Assembly: GCF_027580225.2 (NCBI RefSeq)
Contig: NC_073356.2
Coordinates: 13,607,501 to 13,671,500, forward strand
From: Misgurnus anguillicaudatus
Taxonomy: Eukaryota > Chordata > Actinopteri > Cypriniformes > Cobitidae
DNA: 64,000 nucleotides
Direction: 5' to 3'
Made by a program: the position numbers and the translations under genes
The notes under the pieces: generated by a model
The model's database searches: none
What the model saw: the letters and a program-made list of their open reading frames with translations, nothing else
Told to the model about the DNA's origin: nothing
In this document: positions 50,185 through 61,007 of the stretch, in pieces
Position numbering within the stretch: position 1 is the stretch's first letter
Layout of the letters: every line of letters starts with the position of its first letter

Positions 50185-51669
50185 TAGGGCTGGGCGGTAT
50201 ATCGGATTTAGGGGATATATCGATATGGGTTCCCGACGCGATGCGGAATTAGCCCATACCGTTCATATCGATATGGTTTAATACAACTCAAGCGCGCATA
50301 CACGCGCTCTGCGCGAGCCCGCCCGTCACAGCAAATACGCGACATGGAGAAGCACGCAGAAACTCTGTGACGCTTGGATGCGCCTCATGAATGTGGACAT
50401 TCAAAAACTGCAGCTGCATGCACTCGGAGGATTGTAATAACTGAGTTCAAGACTAAATAAAATGTCTCCTCAACCTGCTTTTACAGAGAGATCATTGGAA
50501 TAAAGTTACCGCTGCATATGTGTGCTTTCATCCCAACAACGTGTCTGACGCTCCATCACAACACCTATTTATCTAATATACGCTATTGCAGTTATTTCTC
50601 ATCATCACTATTATAGCAATAGCAGGTGAGTGATACTGCGTTTATACTTTACTTCGACGGGACAAGTACGTAGATAAAACAGAAACTCCGAAGGAGTTAT
50701 ATTTTGTGGTGAACTTTTTCCTCAGATTCAAAGCCCAGTATAACAGCCACAAACAAGTCTCCGTTATTTAATTTTATAACGTCACTTTAGAATTAGTAAC
50801 GAATGATTGTGCTGCTTCAGTGAAGCCAATATAGTGAATTAATGAGATTATTATTGAGAAATAATAAGGGAGGACGTGTGTGAATGAAACAAAGACACTT
50901 TAAATGTGCTGAATGTGTGCGCGTTATAGTTTCAGTTTGCACGCAGCCAATCAGATTCCAGAACCACATCTGTTGTATAAACTTAATTATTTTGGATCAT
51001 ATGTTTTTAAGTTTTGTCCATTTTTGTGACTGGAATACACTGTAAGGACAAAAGGACTGTGACACCCCCTTCTAATGAAGAGGACTGACTACTTTAGTAA
51101 ATTCTGTGAACACAAATCTTAATGCTACAGACAGTTCAGTATATTAATGAGAATTGTGTGTTTCTAATTTTATGGATAATAATTTCAATAGTATGGGCAG
51201 GACACTTTTCTATAATTATAATTATATTATAGATTAAAGATCATATTACATGATAATTCCCATGTGCACAAAACAAAGTAAAAAAAAGAAATGATTAAGA
51301 ACTTCACTGGTCTGTATATAAAGTTAACTAAACCCAGCTAAACAACTTTGGTATGACAAACATTTCCCACCCATCAAGGACATGAGCATACAGTCATTTC
51401 GGGTAAGATAAAGGCTTTAACAAAGATGATTTTTTATATGGTACTGCATGGTATATAATTTTAGTTTTGATTTGAAGTGGAATAGATAGTTTATTAGGGA
51501 GTGTTTACAACTTTATGGTACAACAACTTCAGCCACAAAGATTATAAAGGCTTTGACTTTCAAGTAACATTTTTATCCTTTTTGTAAAAAATACCGGATA
51601 TATATCGGATACCGGGATTCCTAAAAAAAATACTAGGATATGAATTTTTGCCCATACCGCCCAGCCCTA
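50185..51669. mobile_element. 1485-bp non-autonomous hAT element, perfect 8-bp duplication
   Basis: Termini TAGGGCTGGGCGGTATATCG and TTTGCCCATACCGCCCAGCCCTA are inverted. TGGGCTAG is duplicated exactly at 50177-50184 and 51670-51677. Further GATATATCG/CGATATATC words lie near both ends. The interior has no ORF that could be a transposase, so it depends on another hAT. Confidence 0.92.
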
Positions 51670-51794
51670 TGGGCTAGCATTAATTGAGAGCAACGGGGGT
51701 CGGGGTAAACACATGTCGGCCACAAAACACGTGACACGCATGGTAACAAAAACCATCAGGAAATAAAAACAATCTAAGGGAAGATATTAGTTTC

Positions 51795-51950
51795 AAAGGC
51801 ATTTTGCACGTATGCACCTGGCAGGTGCTTTGATCCAAAGTTGCTTAAAGTGCATTCAAGCTATACATTGTATCAGTATGTGTTTTCCTTGAAATCAAAC
51901 CCATTACTTTTGCACTGCTAATGCAATGCTTTACTAATTGAGCTGCAGAT
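51795..51950 (-). repeat. tRNA-derived SINE, minus strand
   Basis: On the minus strand the blocks run CAATTAGTAAAGCATTGCAT (A-box region), GGGTTTGATTTCAAGG (B-box region), AATGTATAGCTTGAATGCAC and CAAAGCACCTGCCAGGTGCA (tail). The order is the same as in the plus-strand copies. Confidence 0.72.
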
Positions 51951-52070
51951 AATAATCAATAACAATATTAATACTAATGATAATACTAGAATTACAACAG
52001 AAAATGAATGCTTGCATGATAAATAAAAAATTATTTGTTGTTGTAGTTGGTGGTGGTTGATATTGTTATT

Positions 52071-52072
52071 CT

Positions 52073-52128
<56 letters not shown>

Positions 52129-52190
52129 TAGTATATTAATATTGTTATAATAATAATAATGATAATAATAATTAAATTTTTTAAATGTAT
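52071..52190. repeat. (ATT)n microsatellite and AT-rich flank
   Basis: About 18 uninterrupted ATT units up to 52125, followed by a TAATAATAATGATAATAATA run. Confidence 0.93.
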
Positions 52191-53539
52191 TAATAAAAAT
52201 TAATAATATGCAACTGCCCAAAAGAAACAACCGAACATAAAAAGGCAGAGCAAGATATGTAGCGGCCTCAGCTGTGCGGTTTATTTTTCCACTATGGCTG
52301 CTTTATTATCACAAACCGAAGAGATAGCTTTATTCTGTCTGACATAACAACCCAATTTCAGCCCTATAGGAAATGAGATCTGCCTCTACAGTATTGCAGC
52401 TTTTCCTTCATCTATTAAATTGTCACAGTAAGCGGCCGGTTACAAGACGTGACAAAACAAATTCACAGCATGCCGAGGGCCACACAATATTTCGATATTT
52501 AGAAGTGCATGCAGGGAGGCAGACTTAAAAAAAAGAAAGGACAGATAAAGGGTTGTCCTGCTGCGACGTGTGAGGTCTGTATTATGTGCGTTAGTTACAT
52601 TAAAGCTAAATATTGCATGTTAAAACTCGCAGCAGACTTTTGACAAAAACTAAATATTCATGGAAAAATAATGGACTTGTTCATTTCACGTTGTCTATAT
52701 AACATCAATTTGCTTTGATCCAAACTGCCAATAAAATCAAGACACTCCCTAACTTTAATCCTATTTAAAATCTTCCTTCTCAAAAACACATCACAGAAGT
52801 AACATCGGTTTCAAATAATAGTTTTGTGAACATCATATAAAAACACAAAATATCGATTTAATGTTGATTTTGAGAGTGAGGGGTTTAATGTTGGGTGTGT
52901 CCTGCTCATTCATCTGTACATTTACATAAGCAAATGTGTTCGGTAACAAAGCACGATAAAGCAGAGAGGAAGCAGCAGTCACACTCGTGTTGGGGTGTCC
53001 AGGGGTCCGTGTGTGGGTGTGAAGGGTCAGGGCGGCCAGGTGGCCCGGGTGTTAGAGGTCACGCCCACCAGACAGCTTGCAGCGAATGGCAAAGCTTAAC
53101 TGCTCAAAGGGCCCGTCAATCAAGATTGATTATCAGGAGAGGGTGAATTTGTCCCTCCCTTCGGGACTGATCTCATCCCCACGTAAAAAAAGGCCTTTGC
53201 ATGACAAAGTACTGCGGATTTCATGAAGAAAGAAAGTGTAAATGAAATACACAATCCCTTTGGCCTCCCAGAAAGCATCATACATCCCAAAAGGATAGCA
53301 TTTTGAAATAAAGAAAGGATTGAAAGGGTTATCCACACTCAAAAAATAAACTTGGGCATGTGTTGGATTAGCAAATTAGGAGTTTGCTTAAATTACATGA
53401 ATGAATGGTGTTTATCTTCTTTAAATGATTCATTCTTGTCTGTAAAACGTGATTAAAAGTAAAATCAGATGAATTATTAACATACAGATCAATGCAATGA
53501 GAAGTGTATTAATCAAAACAACGACCGTCTATACTACGT

Positions 53540-53998
53540 CCTTGACCGGCAGCTGATTGGACGAACGCGTCACGTGGGTCCAGGTACTCTCCTGAATTTC
53601 AAAAGCATAATGGCGGCTCGTTCGGAGTATACAATATCGTATTTTACGAAAATGGTTCATCGAAACGTGTTTTTAAAGACATTTTAAGCGAGAAATAGGC
53701 CACGCAGTTGCTAAATCTGTCATCATTTCAGATCCACAAAGGTCAGTTTGAAAGATTTTCGTCAGATTTTGAGAGGCGGGAAACGCGACGGCCGCTACTC
53801 ATTTGAATATGGGTAGTTTGATTAATCTAATTCAACTAACATGAGAATGAGCGGGTGAATCGATGCTCGCGACGCTACCAGAATGCATTGCACGGCTCCC
53901 TTGAAGCGTGGACGTGACGCTGACTTTGATTCAGGAGTCGGATACAGCAGACACGGATGACTAACTCCTGCATGTTTCCCATCCTCCATCATCCACGT
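53540..53998 (+). promoter_or_regulatory. CpG-rich promoter-like region and candidate first exon
   Basis: CpG density rises sharply compared with the surrounding AT-rich intron. A YY1-type motif AATGGCGGCTCG (53609-53620) and an E2F-type GGCGGGAAA (53776-53784) are present. The region ends in a very strong donor, CCACGT|GTAAGTAA, at 53998/53999, so it probably includes a 5' untranslated first exon of the plus-strand unit. A second possible first exon ends at CTTGCG|GTAAGA near 54719. No TATA box is needed for such a promoter. Transcription start sites are not visible from sequence. Confidence 0.55.
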
Positions 53999-54382
53999 GT
54001 AAGTAATAAATATATTTAAATATCGTTAATTTAATTTATCTTGGTGAGTGATATAGTCATTGGCCCTTGTGAAACGTTTCTCAGTGCAATTGTTTTTTCT
54101 AGACCTAATATAATGTGTTTTTTTTTTCGTTTCCTTGATAATACATTTTCACTGGTCAGTTGTGGAATTCATTAACGTTATCTCTATTTGCGTTGATATA
54201 ATATTGGGTTGTTTTTTCATAAAAAAAAGATCTTCTGGACTAAGTTATGTGTAACTACTGATATTTAAATGCTTATTTGCAACATAAACCTTGCTTATGT
54301 TTTAACATTTTAAAAGTGTTTATCTTTTTGTAGCCAAAAATGAATCCGAAATGTATTTATTTCAATTATTTTATTTCTACAG

Positions 54383-54445
54383 GTAAGTCAATTTCGAACA
54401 AGTTCTGTCCCCATGCTTTGAGGGGTGTACCTCATGAAATACGTG
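54383..54445 (+). CDS. Candidate 63-nt 5' exon with ATG AAA TAC GTG
   Basis: Bounded by a pyrimidine-rich acceptor (TTTTATTTCTACAG) and a donor ACGTG|GTAAGT. It contains a 3-codon minimal ORF and then, at 54434, ATG AAA TAC GTG, ending in phase 0. Spliced to 61008 it would extend the PB1 protein N-terminus in frame (MKYVVSTMSHP...). Spliced to 57821 the next codon is TGA. The acceptor itself is also a perfect donor string (CAG|GTAAGT), so this could instead be the end of an upstream exon. Confidence 0.4.
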
Positions 54446-54918
54446 GTAAGTTAATGTATTTATGGAGTTAATATATCTTTTTAATCATTGATTATCTGAA
54501 TGTATTCGGTTTTATTTAGTTCGTGCATATTACAAGTTTGATTGAAATGTACATGTGGAAAACGTGGCATACAACCAACAAGTTAGGTGTTTTATTATTC
54601 TATTGGTTCGTGTGAGTTAAGTACCGCCCTCACTGGGGTTTGAGTGGTTGTTCGAGAGAGGTGATTGACAAGTGCGGGGGGTTTGTTTTGAGATGTGAAG
54701 TGGAGAGACAAGCTTGCGGTAAGAAAATCGTGATTTGCTTAATTATTTGCAAGTTTAAAAATCTTGAACTGTAATGTAGGTCCTGGAGGGAAGCAGGGAC
54801 ACAGAGATTAATCAATTGTGTTTACTTCTTTGAGATCGTCGCGAGTGAACTACTGCCATGCCGTATACGGTCCATTGTTGTTAATCTGCCGTGTAGGCGC
54901 AAATACACGGTTTCATTA

Positions 54919-56419
54919 TTAAAGGAGCGGTGAATCAAAAACTCAATTTTAACTTGATAATTTGTTATATAAGAGGTCATCATACTTAAATGAACATCCT
55001 GCAAGTTTCAGAACTGAAAACGTCCGTGCTACTGAAATATAACCGTCTTTGGCACCAAGCCAGCTAAAAACTCCAGTCTAAAATTCGGAAATCTATGACG
55101 TCAAAGTAGAATTGAAACACCTCCCCATAACCAAAAGGACAAGTCTACTTTTGTAGCCCCGCCCACAGCTTCGCGTGACACGTGTGTCTCAGTAAGTAAA
55201 CATGTCTTTAAAGATTGACAAATTTAACCAAAATGACTTTTTAAATACATTTTTTCTGAGAGACTTTTATTTTGACGCGGTGATCTGTTATGATACCATG
55301 GAAACGCTTTTTCGGTTTTGAAAGAACCGCGTGGGAACAACACAGAAGCTAAATACTTCAATTCGGAGGCTTGGAACCTAACATTCGCAATATGCTTGGA
55401 TAAAGTTTGCTTTTGAAGAAGTTCCAGCTCGTGTGGGGAGTGTTTGTTAACGTTGTGGACATGGATTCATTTGCAAAGAAGTCGATGCTGGATTTGCAGA
55501 GAGACTCAGTCAGAAGCACCACTTATATTGGATCTGACAACAATGACACAGCAGTATAATTCACAGTAAGACATTTTACTTTATTTAAGTTACTGCGTTT
55601 CACTATTGCTTTGTTAAAAGAGATTGCTTGATGTGTCCTGTTGTAACATCCGTGTCTAAATACGTTTGTTGACTGTTTTAATTTACTAAAAACATTAAAC
55701 GATTAATAAAGGTACAACACTTAACAATACGACTGTAATTTAAAGGTAGAAATATACAAAGTTAGTTATAAGGAAGGATTTATCAACCGCAGTTTAGATT
55801 CTGATGCCCGTTTACTGTGTTGTATACGGTAACTTAACTTAGGCAAGTTGCGTTTGAAAGGTCAAACACTCAACAAAGCTTATTTTTTATCATATAACTG
55901 TGGTATTTAACATTACGTGAATGTAAAAGCAACCTCACAAGCACAATATAAATTTACAAAGTTATTGATAAGGATTTATTAGCCGCAGTTTAGATTCGGA
56001 TGCACGCTTACTGTGTTTTATACGGTAATTTAGTCACGTCGAGTTTTGTTTCTACTTTAATATACGTATTGTCATGTATGTGTATCATGTTTTTTAGCAC
56101 CCAGAATCTTTTGTGTCTCAAACATATTTGTGTTCGGCTGCTATTTTTATCACATTAATGTTTTAAAAACATTTCCCTACATGTAATGACGGGGAATGAA
56201 GCTGTCCAATCATAGCAGTGGGTGTTTACGTTCAGGTCTTCAATGCGGCCCGCCCCTTCAAACGAACCATTTCTCAAGACAGCCACTAATCCATGTTACA
56301 AAATAGCGTATTACTTATTGCTTTTGATGTTTTTGAATGTAAAAACAACGCGAAATGCATAAGTAGACATCAATCAACGTCATAAAGCAATAAAATCGAC
56401 CAATTCACGGCCCCTTTAA
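54919..56419. mobile_element. 1.5-kb element, TTAAAGGAGCGGTGAAT ends
   Basis: TTAAAGGAGCGGTGAAT at the left matches the inverse of ATTCACGGCCCCTTTAA with two mismatches. A TAA is present at both outer edges, compatible with a PIF/Harbinger target, but it overlaps the inverted repeat. No long ORF. Confidence 0.65.
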
Positions 56420-56436
56420 TACGCATGTGAACGAGT

Positions 56437-57468
56437 AACCTAGTTTATGGTCGCCGCGTCCGCAAGAGCGCGTTGGTGCGCGCGGCAAAAATGACGTCAA
56501 CGCGGAGTGGGCGGTCGCGCGCGTTGGGTGCGCGAGACCCCATTTCGCGTGGCGCTGTGCACGGAATTTTTTGTTCCGCGCGCTCCGCATCCGAAAATGA
56601 CCGAACTCGAGGCGATTCTGTCCGAGCAGGCAAGCCTGTGACGTATCTCTTTGATAAATCCAAGCAAAACAATGTATATATTTATCTGACACTCTGGAAG
56701 TAAAGTATGGAAACTTTGCAGTTTAAAACACGAATTATTTTACATGAATCAGAATGTTTGGCTTATATTTGTATTGAATGAACCACTGGATGAGGAATAA
56801 AATATAAACCTTAAGATGTCTGTACTGTTTGTTTAGTAAAAACGTTAATAAAATGATAATGTTTAATAAAGACATATTTAAAAGATTGTTGTTTTATTCA
56901 TGTTCTCATATTTATATATATCAAACTCTAATGTTAAAAGCACCAGGGTTGTTCCAGCGGACGACGACTTCTATCCTCTTCTTTGTGTTTGTTGACTTTA
57001 TTGCTCGCGTCACCGCCTGGTGGTTCAAAAAATAGTGCAACAGCGAGCGCGTTAACTATAAACGCCTCGTCCGTTTGGTGAGACGCGCGGGCGATCCGCG
57101 GAGGCTTGCGTTTCAGACCAAAGCGCGAGTATAACAAGCCCTTTAGTTTTTAATTTAGAGGTCACTACATTCACATACATCACATTTAAATGCATGCAGT
57201 AAGTAGGGGTGTGCCGGTTTCAGAATTGGTGATGACGGTTATGAGGTGAGTCAAATGTGATGGTCGTAACATAACCGTCGGTGGGGGAGCGTTTTGCTCG
57301 TTTAAATGCTCGTGGATTGACGCGAAAGTGTTGTTTTACCTAAAATCATGAATGTGATGCCAAGTTTGTTTTAAACAGTAATGACTTTGAGCAATTTAAC
57401 GGAAAGCAATGAAATATTTAAAAACACACCAACGCGCTCTTGCGGACGCGGCGACCATAAACAAGGTT
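56437..57468. mobile_element. 1.03-kb element with ~40-bp CpG-rich inverted termini
   Basis: AACCTAGTTTATGGTCGCCG then CGTCCGCAAGAGCGCGTTGG at the left is mirrored by ACCAACGCGCTCTTGCGGAC and GCGGCGACCATAAACAAGGTT at the right. TTTAATACG occurs just outside both ends (56416-56424, 57467-57475) and may be a target duplication if the true left edge is at 56425. Inside, a hAT-like GGGGTGTGCCGGT fragment lies at about 57206. Confidence 0.72.
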
Positions 57469-57828
57469 TAATACGTTTTGGTGCAAATTGCTGCCACTAC
57501 CTCGATTGACATTTTAACACTTGGTAAGTGTGTCCTATCGGATGAATCATTTTTACATGCATACTTGTGATCTTAACGCCTTCTAGAACACTTGGGCAAA
57601 ATGCAGGAAATACGTCATGTAAGTGGTCAAGTGCAAAGACTGCAAGTGTGGTTATTTGGATGCAGCCTAAGTTAAAGCAATATTTGACATACCCATACTA
57701 AAGACTGTTAACGTCGTAGTTTCCTTTAAAACGAGGGAGTCTTTGAGGACCAGATATTTTTATTGGAGAAATATAGCACGTAAAAAGTAATATGCTAACC
57801 GTTTGTTCTTTTTCTTTCAGTGACGTGT

Positions 57829-60537
57829 ATGTGGCAGTGCAAACATTGTCCCACCAGAGAGAGTACAAGGTACAAATTACTTAAACATTATAAACTACAT
57901 CATCATTATGCGAGAGGCCAACAATATCAATGCATATATGTAAATTGTCCATGCACATTCAGGACGTGGACTGGACTCCACACCCATGTCTATAAAGCGC
58001 ATTCATCGCAACCTACACAGACTGCTTTGAATTCAGTTACATTTAAATGTGAGGTATGTGAATGTAGTGACCTCTCTACTGAAAGAGATTTTTTTGTTCA
58101 TATTGGGACACATCTGCATAGTTGTGAGACGGTTGGTTGTGTATTTCTTGGATGCTCTTTCCAGACAAATATTTACAGTACATTTTACACACACAAAAAG
58201 AGGAAGCATCATCCACACACACTAAAAGATTTTAAAACCAGTGTAGTTCAGTTTGTGAACCGCGCCCAAGTATCAGAGGCCTCTGATATTGCGGGGGCTA
58301 GCTGTACTACTGATGTGTCATTTGATGAAGTTGAGGCTGAGACAGTGACAGAATGTGATAGCGAGGCTGTTGAAAATCTGCCAGAAGTAATTGAGCGGAA
58401 AATAGCAGCAATATTGTTAAAATTGGAACACATATTTCATATTCCAGCAAAAGGATTAGATGAGTTATTGGAGGAGTTACATTTTTTAAGTTTAGCTAGT
58501 GAACCTGTCGCAAAGTGTGCAATTGCTGACATTTTTAAAAAGCATAACCTCAATATCGGTCAGGCAGTTGTCGAAGAACTTGCTAATTCTGTGTGTGTTT
58601 CTCACCCTGTCACTAAGAGTTTTGAAAAGTGCGGCCCTCTTGCCACATCTTATAAAAGAAAGCAATATTACAAGGTACATTTTAGAGTTGTAGAGCCTGT
58701 TGAGTACTTTTTATCAGTAGAACAAAAAAGGTCGTTTCAGTATGTTCCATTATTACAGTTATTGCAGGAAATACTGAGTCACAATAAACTACTGGATAAA
58801 GTGATTGAAGAACACATAGCTCAAGAAAGCAGAGAAGCTTTGCATGGTGATCAACAAGTTTACAGGTCTTTTCGAGATGGTGAAAATTATAAAAGAAATG
58901 GCTTTCTAGCGGTTGAGAAGTTGAGAATTTCGATTAAACTTTATATTGATGAGTTTGAGGTTTGTAATCCTCTTGGGACTTCGCGCAAGAAGCATAAGCT
59001 TTGTGGGGTGTACTGGGTTTTAGACAATTTCCCGCCTGGCTCTCATTCTGCTCTCTCATCAATTTATTTGGCTGTTCTTTGTAAAAGTGATGATTTGAGG
59101 AAATTTGGTTTCCAAGAAGTGTTGAATCCACTTTTGAAAGATCTGGTAATTTTGGAGGAACATGGTGTGTTCATCAGTCAGTTGAATGAGTGTATCAAAG
59201 GCACTGTGAGTTGTGTTGTAGCTGATAACCTGGGAGCCCATGGCCTGGCAGGTTTTGTAGAAAGTTTTTCAGGTGAATACTTCTGTAGATTCTGTACAGC
59301 TAAGAAAACGGAAATTCAGTTGATGACAGCTAGTCGTTTTGAGCTTAGAACGCGGGAGCTCCATGATGCACATTTGAAGTGTGCATTGGAAAAAGAAAGT
59401 GCATGCTGTGGTGTTAAACGTGACTGTGTATTGAGTAAGAATCTCTCCCATTTTCATGTTACTGCAGGCTACCCTCCTGATCTTGCCCATGATCTATTTG
59501 AGGGCATAATACCTGTAGAGCTAGCATATTGTTTTTCTCTTTTGATTTCAAAAAAGTATTTCAGTTTAGAAAAACTTAACAATTTGATCCAGACTTTTGA
59601 GTATAAATGGGCAGATAAAACAAATAAGCCTCACACAATACCACAGACTTTCTCAGTAAAAAAAAGCATTGGTGGAAACGCACACGAGAATTGGGCTCTG
59701 CTTCGATTGTTGCCTCTAATCATTGGTCCACTTTTGCCGGAGGATGAACCTGCATGGCATGTTGTTTTGGATCTCAAAGACATAGTGGAGCTTGTTGTAG
59801 CCCCTGTCCACACTGCTGAGTCAATATCTTACCTTGAGTGCAAAATTGATGAACATCGCCAGAGATACCAAGAGCTTTTTCCCAACAACAGTCTTCTCCC
59901 TAAACATCACTTTTTGGAGCACTATGCTGTTCTGATTCAACGTTTTGGTCCTCTTGTCCATACATGGACATTAAGATTTGAGGCAAAACATAGTGTCTTA
60001 AAACAAATTGCTCGCCATACCAACTGTTTTAAAAACATACCTCTCACGCTTGCCAGAAAACATCAGCTTGTGATTGCCTCCGACTTGCACTCTGTTGATC
60101 ATAGGACACCTGTGGCGGTAACACACGTCTCATCAATACCAGTAGATGTTTTGCAAAGTGACGTTGCAGCTGCTATTAAGCAACGATTACCACATGAGAA
60201 CAATGTCCAGATTACAAACTGTGTTTCATACAATGGTATGAATTACAACAAGGGAATGATTCTTGTCCATGGGCAATTATTTGGTCTACCAGAGTTAGCT
60301 GAAATTCTGCAGATATGTATTTTGCAAGGCCAGATACATTTTATTGTGAAAAAGTTCTCCAGTTGGTATAGAGAGCATTTTAGAGCATTTGAACTGGACA
60401 CATTACATGTGAAAGAGGTGGCTCTGATTGGGCATGGGGAACTACTTGATGACTACCCGTTAGCTGCCTATTCAGTGGGAGGTCTGCGTCTGGTTTCTCT
60501 GAAGAGACACATCAACTTACATAGAAAATTGGACTAA
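57829..60537 (+). CDS. C2H2-finger DDE transposase, CMC/EnSpm-like (902 aa)
   Basis: Intact ORF without introns. I take the ATG at 57829, because the longer reading needs a GTG three codons upstream that straddles the splice acceptor at 57819-57820. Residues 3 to about 135 hold four C2H2-like pairs (QCKHC, QCIYVNC, KCEVC, GCVFLGC), probably DNA-binding. The core has YIDEFEVCNPLG (D374), VVADNLGAHG (D466), FCRFC (C486/C489), PPDLAHDLFEG (D551/H554) and RFEAKH (E718). This D-D-CxxC-DxxH-E order parallels tnp2-type EnSpm transposases. The superfamily is inferred from motif order. After the stop comes a consensus donor (TTT|GTAAGTAT at 60549), so the ORF is one whole skippable exon, 57821-60548. 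It is probably nuclear. The catalytic residues look complete, so it could be active or domesticated. Confidence 0.85.
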   Translation: MWQCKHCPTRESTRYKLLKHYKLHHHYARGQQYQCIYVNCPCTFRTWTGLHTHVYKAHSSQPTQTALNSVTFKCEVCECSDLSTERDFFVHIGTHLHSCETVGCVFLGCSFQTNIYSTFYTHKKRKHHPHTLKDFKTSVVQFVNRAQVSEASDIAGASCTTDVSFDEVEAETVTECDSEAVENLPEVIERKIAAILLKLEHIFHIPAKGLDELLEELHFLSLASEPVAKCAIADIFKKHNLNIGQAVVEELANSVCVSHPVTKSFEKCGPLATSYKRKQYYKVHFRVVEPVEYFLSVEQKRSFQYVPLLQLLQEILSHNKLLDKVIEEHIAQESREALHGDQQVYRSFRDGENYKRNGFLAVEKLRISIKLYIDEFEVCNPLGTSRKKHKLCGVYWVLDNFPPGSHSALSSIYLAVLCKSDDLRKFGFQEVLNPLLKDLVILEEHGVFISQLNECIKGTVSCVVADNLGAHGLAGFVESFSGEYFCRFCTAKKTEIQLMTASRFELRTRELHDAHLKCALEKESACCGVKRDCVLSKNLSHFHVTAGYPPDLAHDLFEGIIPVELAYCFSLLISKKYFSLEKLNNLIQTFEYKWADKTNKPHTIPQTFSVKKSIGGNAHENWALLRLLPLIIGPLLPEDEPAWHVVLDLKDIVELVVAPVHTAESISYLECKIDEHRQRYQELFPNNSLLPKHHFLEHYAVLIQRFGPLVHTWTLRFEAKHSVLKQIARHTNCFKNIPLTLARKHQLVIASDLHSVDHRTPVAVTHVSSIPVDVLQSDVAAAIKQRLPHENNVQITNCVSYNGMNYNKGMILVHGQLFGLPELAEILQICILQGQIHFIVKKFSSWYREHFRAFELDTLHVKEVALIGHGELLDDYPLAAYSVGGLRLVSLKRHINLHRKLD

Positions 60538-60548
60538 CAAGGAAGTTT

Positions 60549-61007
60549 GTAAGTATTTTCCCCCATAATCAACCCAGTCATGTACCTATCACGCTTAAAC
60601 TTAGTGCTCATCTTAATGTTTTGTTGTGGGGTGTCCTCATGTTGTTGATATTTTAATGCTGTGAAATTATGTGGTTTTTACAGTTGTAAAACTTTGTTTT
60701 GGGGTTTGTATACTAATGTGTTATGTAGGGCTGCTGGATTATGGGGAAATTATCATCACGATTATTTCAGGAATGTTGAAATACCAGTAATTTAACACGG
60801 TTAGTTGACTGGATTCGTTGACTTCCGGAAAGATGTTGCAATTATTAAACTTAAAAAATAAGTGGAAAAAGTAAACTAAAATATTAGTCTCTCACTCCTG
60901 CTGAGGGACATGTCAGGATGTGTGTACCTGCACCTGTCAAATAGATTAACGTTATAAGGCACAGTTTGTCATAAAAGGGATTTTTTGCTTTTTATGTGTC
61001 TGTTCAG
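60549..61007 (+). other. Short intron between transposase exon and PB1 exon
   Basis: 459 bp from GTAAGTAT to an acceptor with tract TTTTTTGCTTTTTATGTGTC. Contains a hAT-like end fragment (TAGGGCTGCTGGATTATGGG at about 60726) and otherwise nothing recognisable. No polyadenylation signal is obvious between the two ORFs, consistent with a shared transcript. Confidence 0.5.

Larger units (their letters stand above)
32551..53530 (-). other. jarid2: jarid2 intron 1 (partial)
   Basis: Minus-strand intron upstream of exon 2, at least 21 kb long and probably extending past the window. Named repeats are listed separately. The stretches 33970-34790, 35020-36120, 36400-39470, 39790-40420, 40700-42640, 43300-44490, 45210-46430, 47590-48500, 49120-49750 and 52250-53330 hold nothing I can identify as a gene. 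36480-36840, 37530-38900, 43680-43930, 45700-46080 and 48020-48300 look like unique sequence. Confidence 0.7.
54446..57820 (+). other. Intron upstream of the transposase exon
   Basis: Almost filled by two inverted-repeat elements, 54919-56419 and 56437-57468, listed separately. 54446-54910 and 57470-57800 show nothing recognisable apart from a possible alternative donor near 54719. The acceptor at the right end (TTCTTTTTCTTTCAG) is strong. Confidence 0.5.

Noticed and set aside
49689..50281. Several Arg/Ala-rich ORFs
   Set aside because: They fall in the GC-rich inverted ends of the 401-bp MITE, and both strands give mirror ORFs.
56405..56703. Overlapping ORFs of 75-95 codons
   Set aside because: They come from the CpG-rich inverted terminus of the 56437-57468 element.
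57820..57828. GTG start giving a 905-residue transposase
   Set aside because: The GTG overlaps the AG of a strong splice acceptor, and eukaryotic initiation at GTG is unlikely. ATG at 57829 is preferred.
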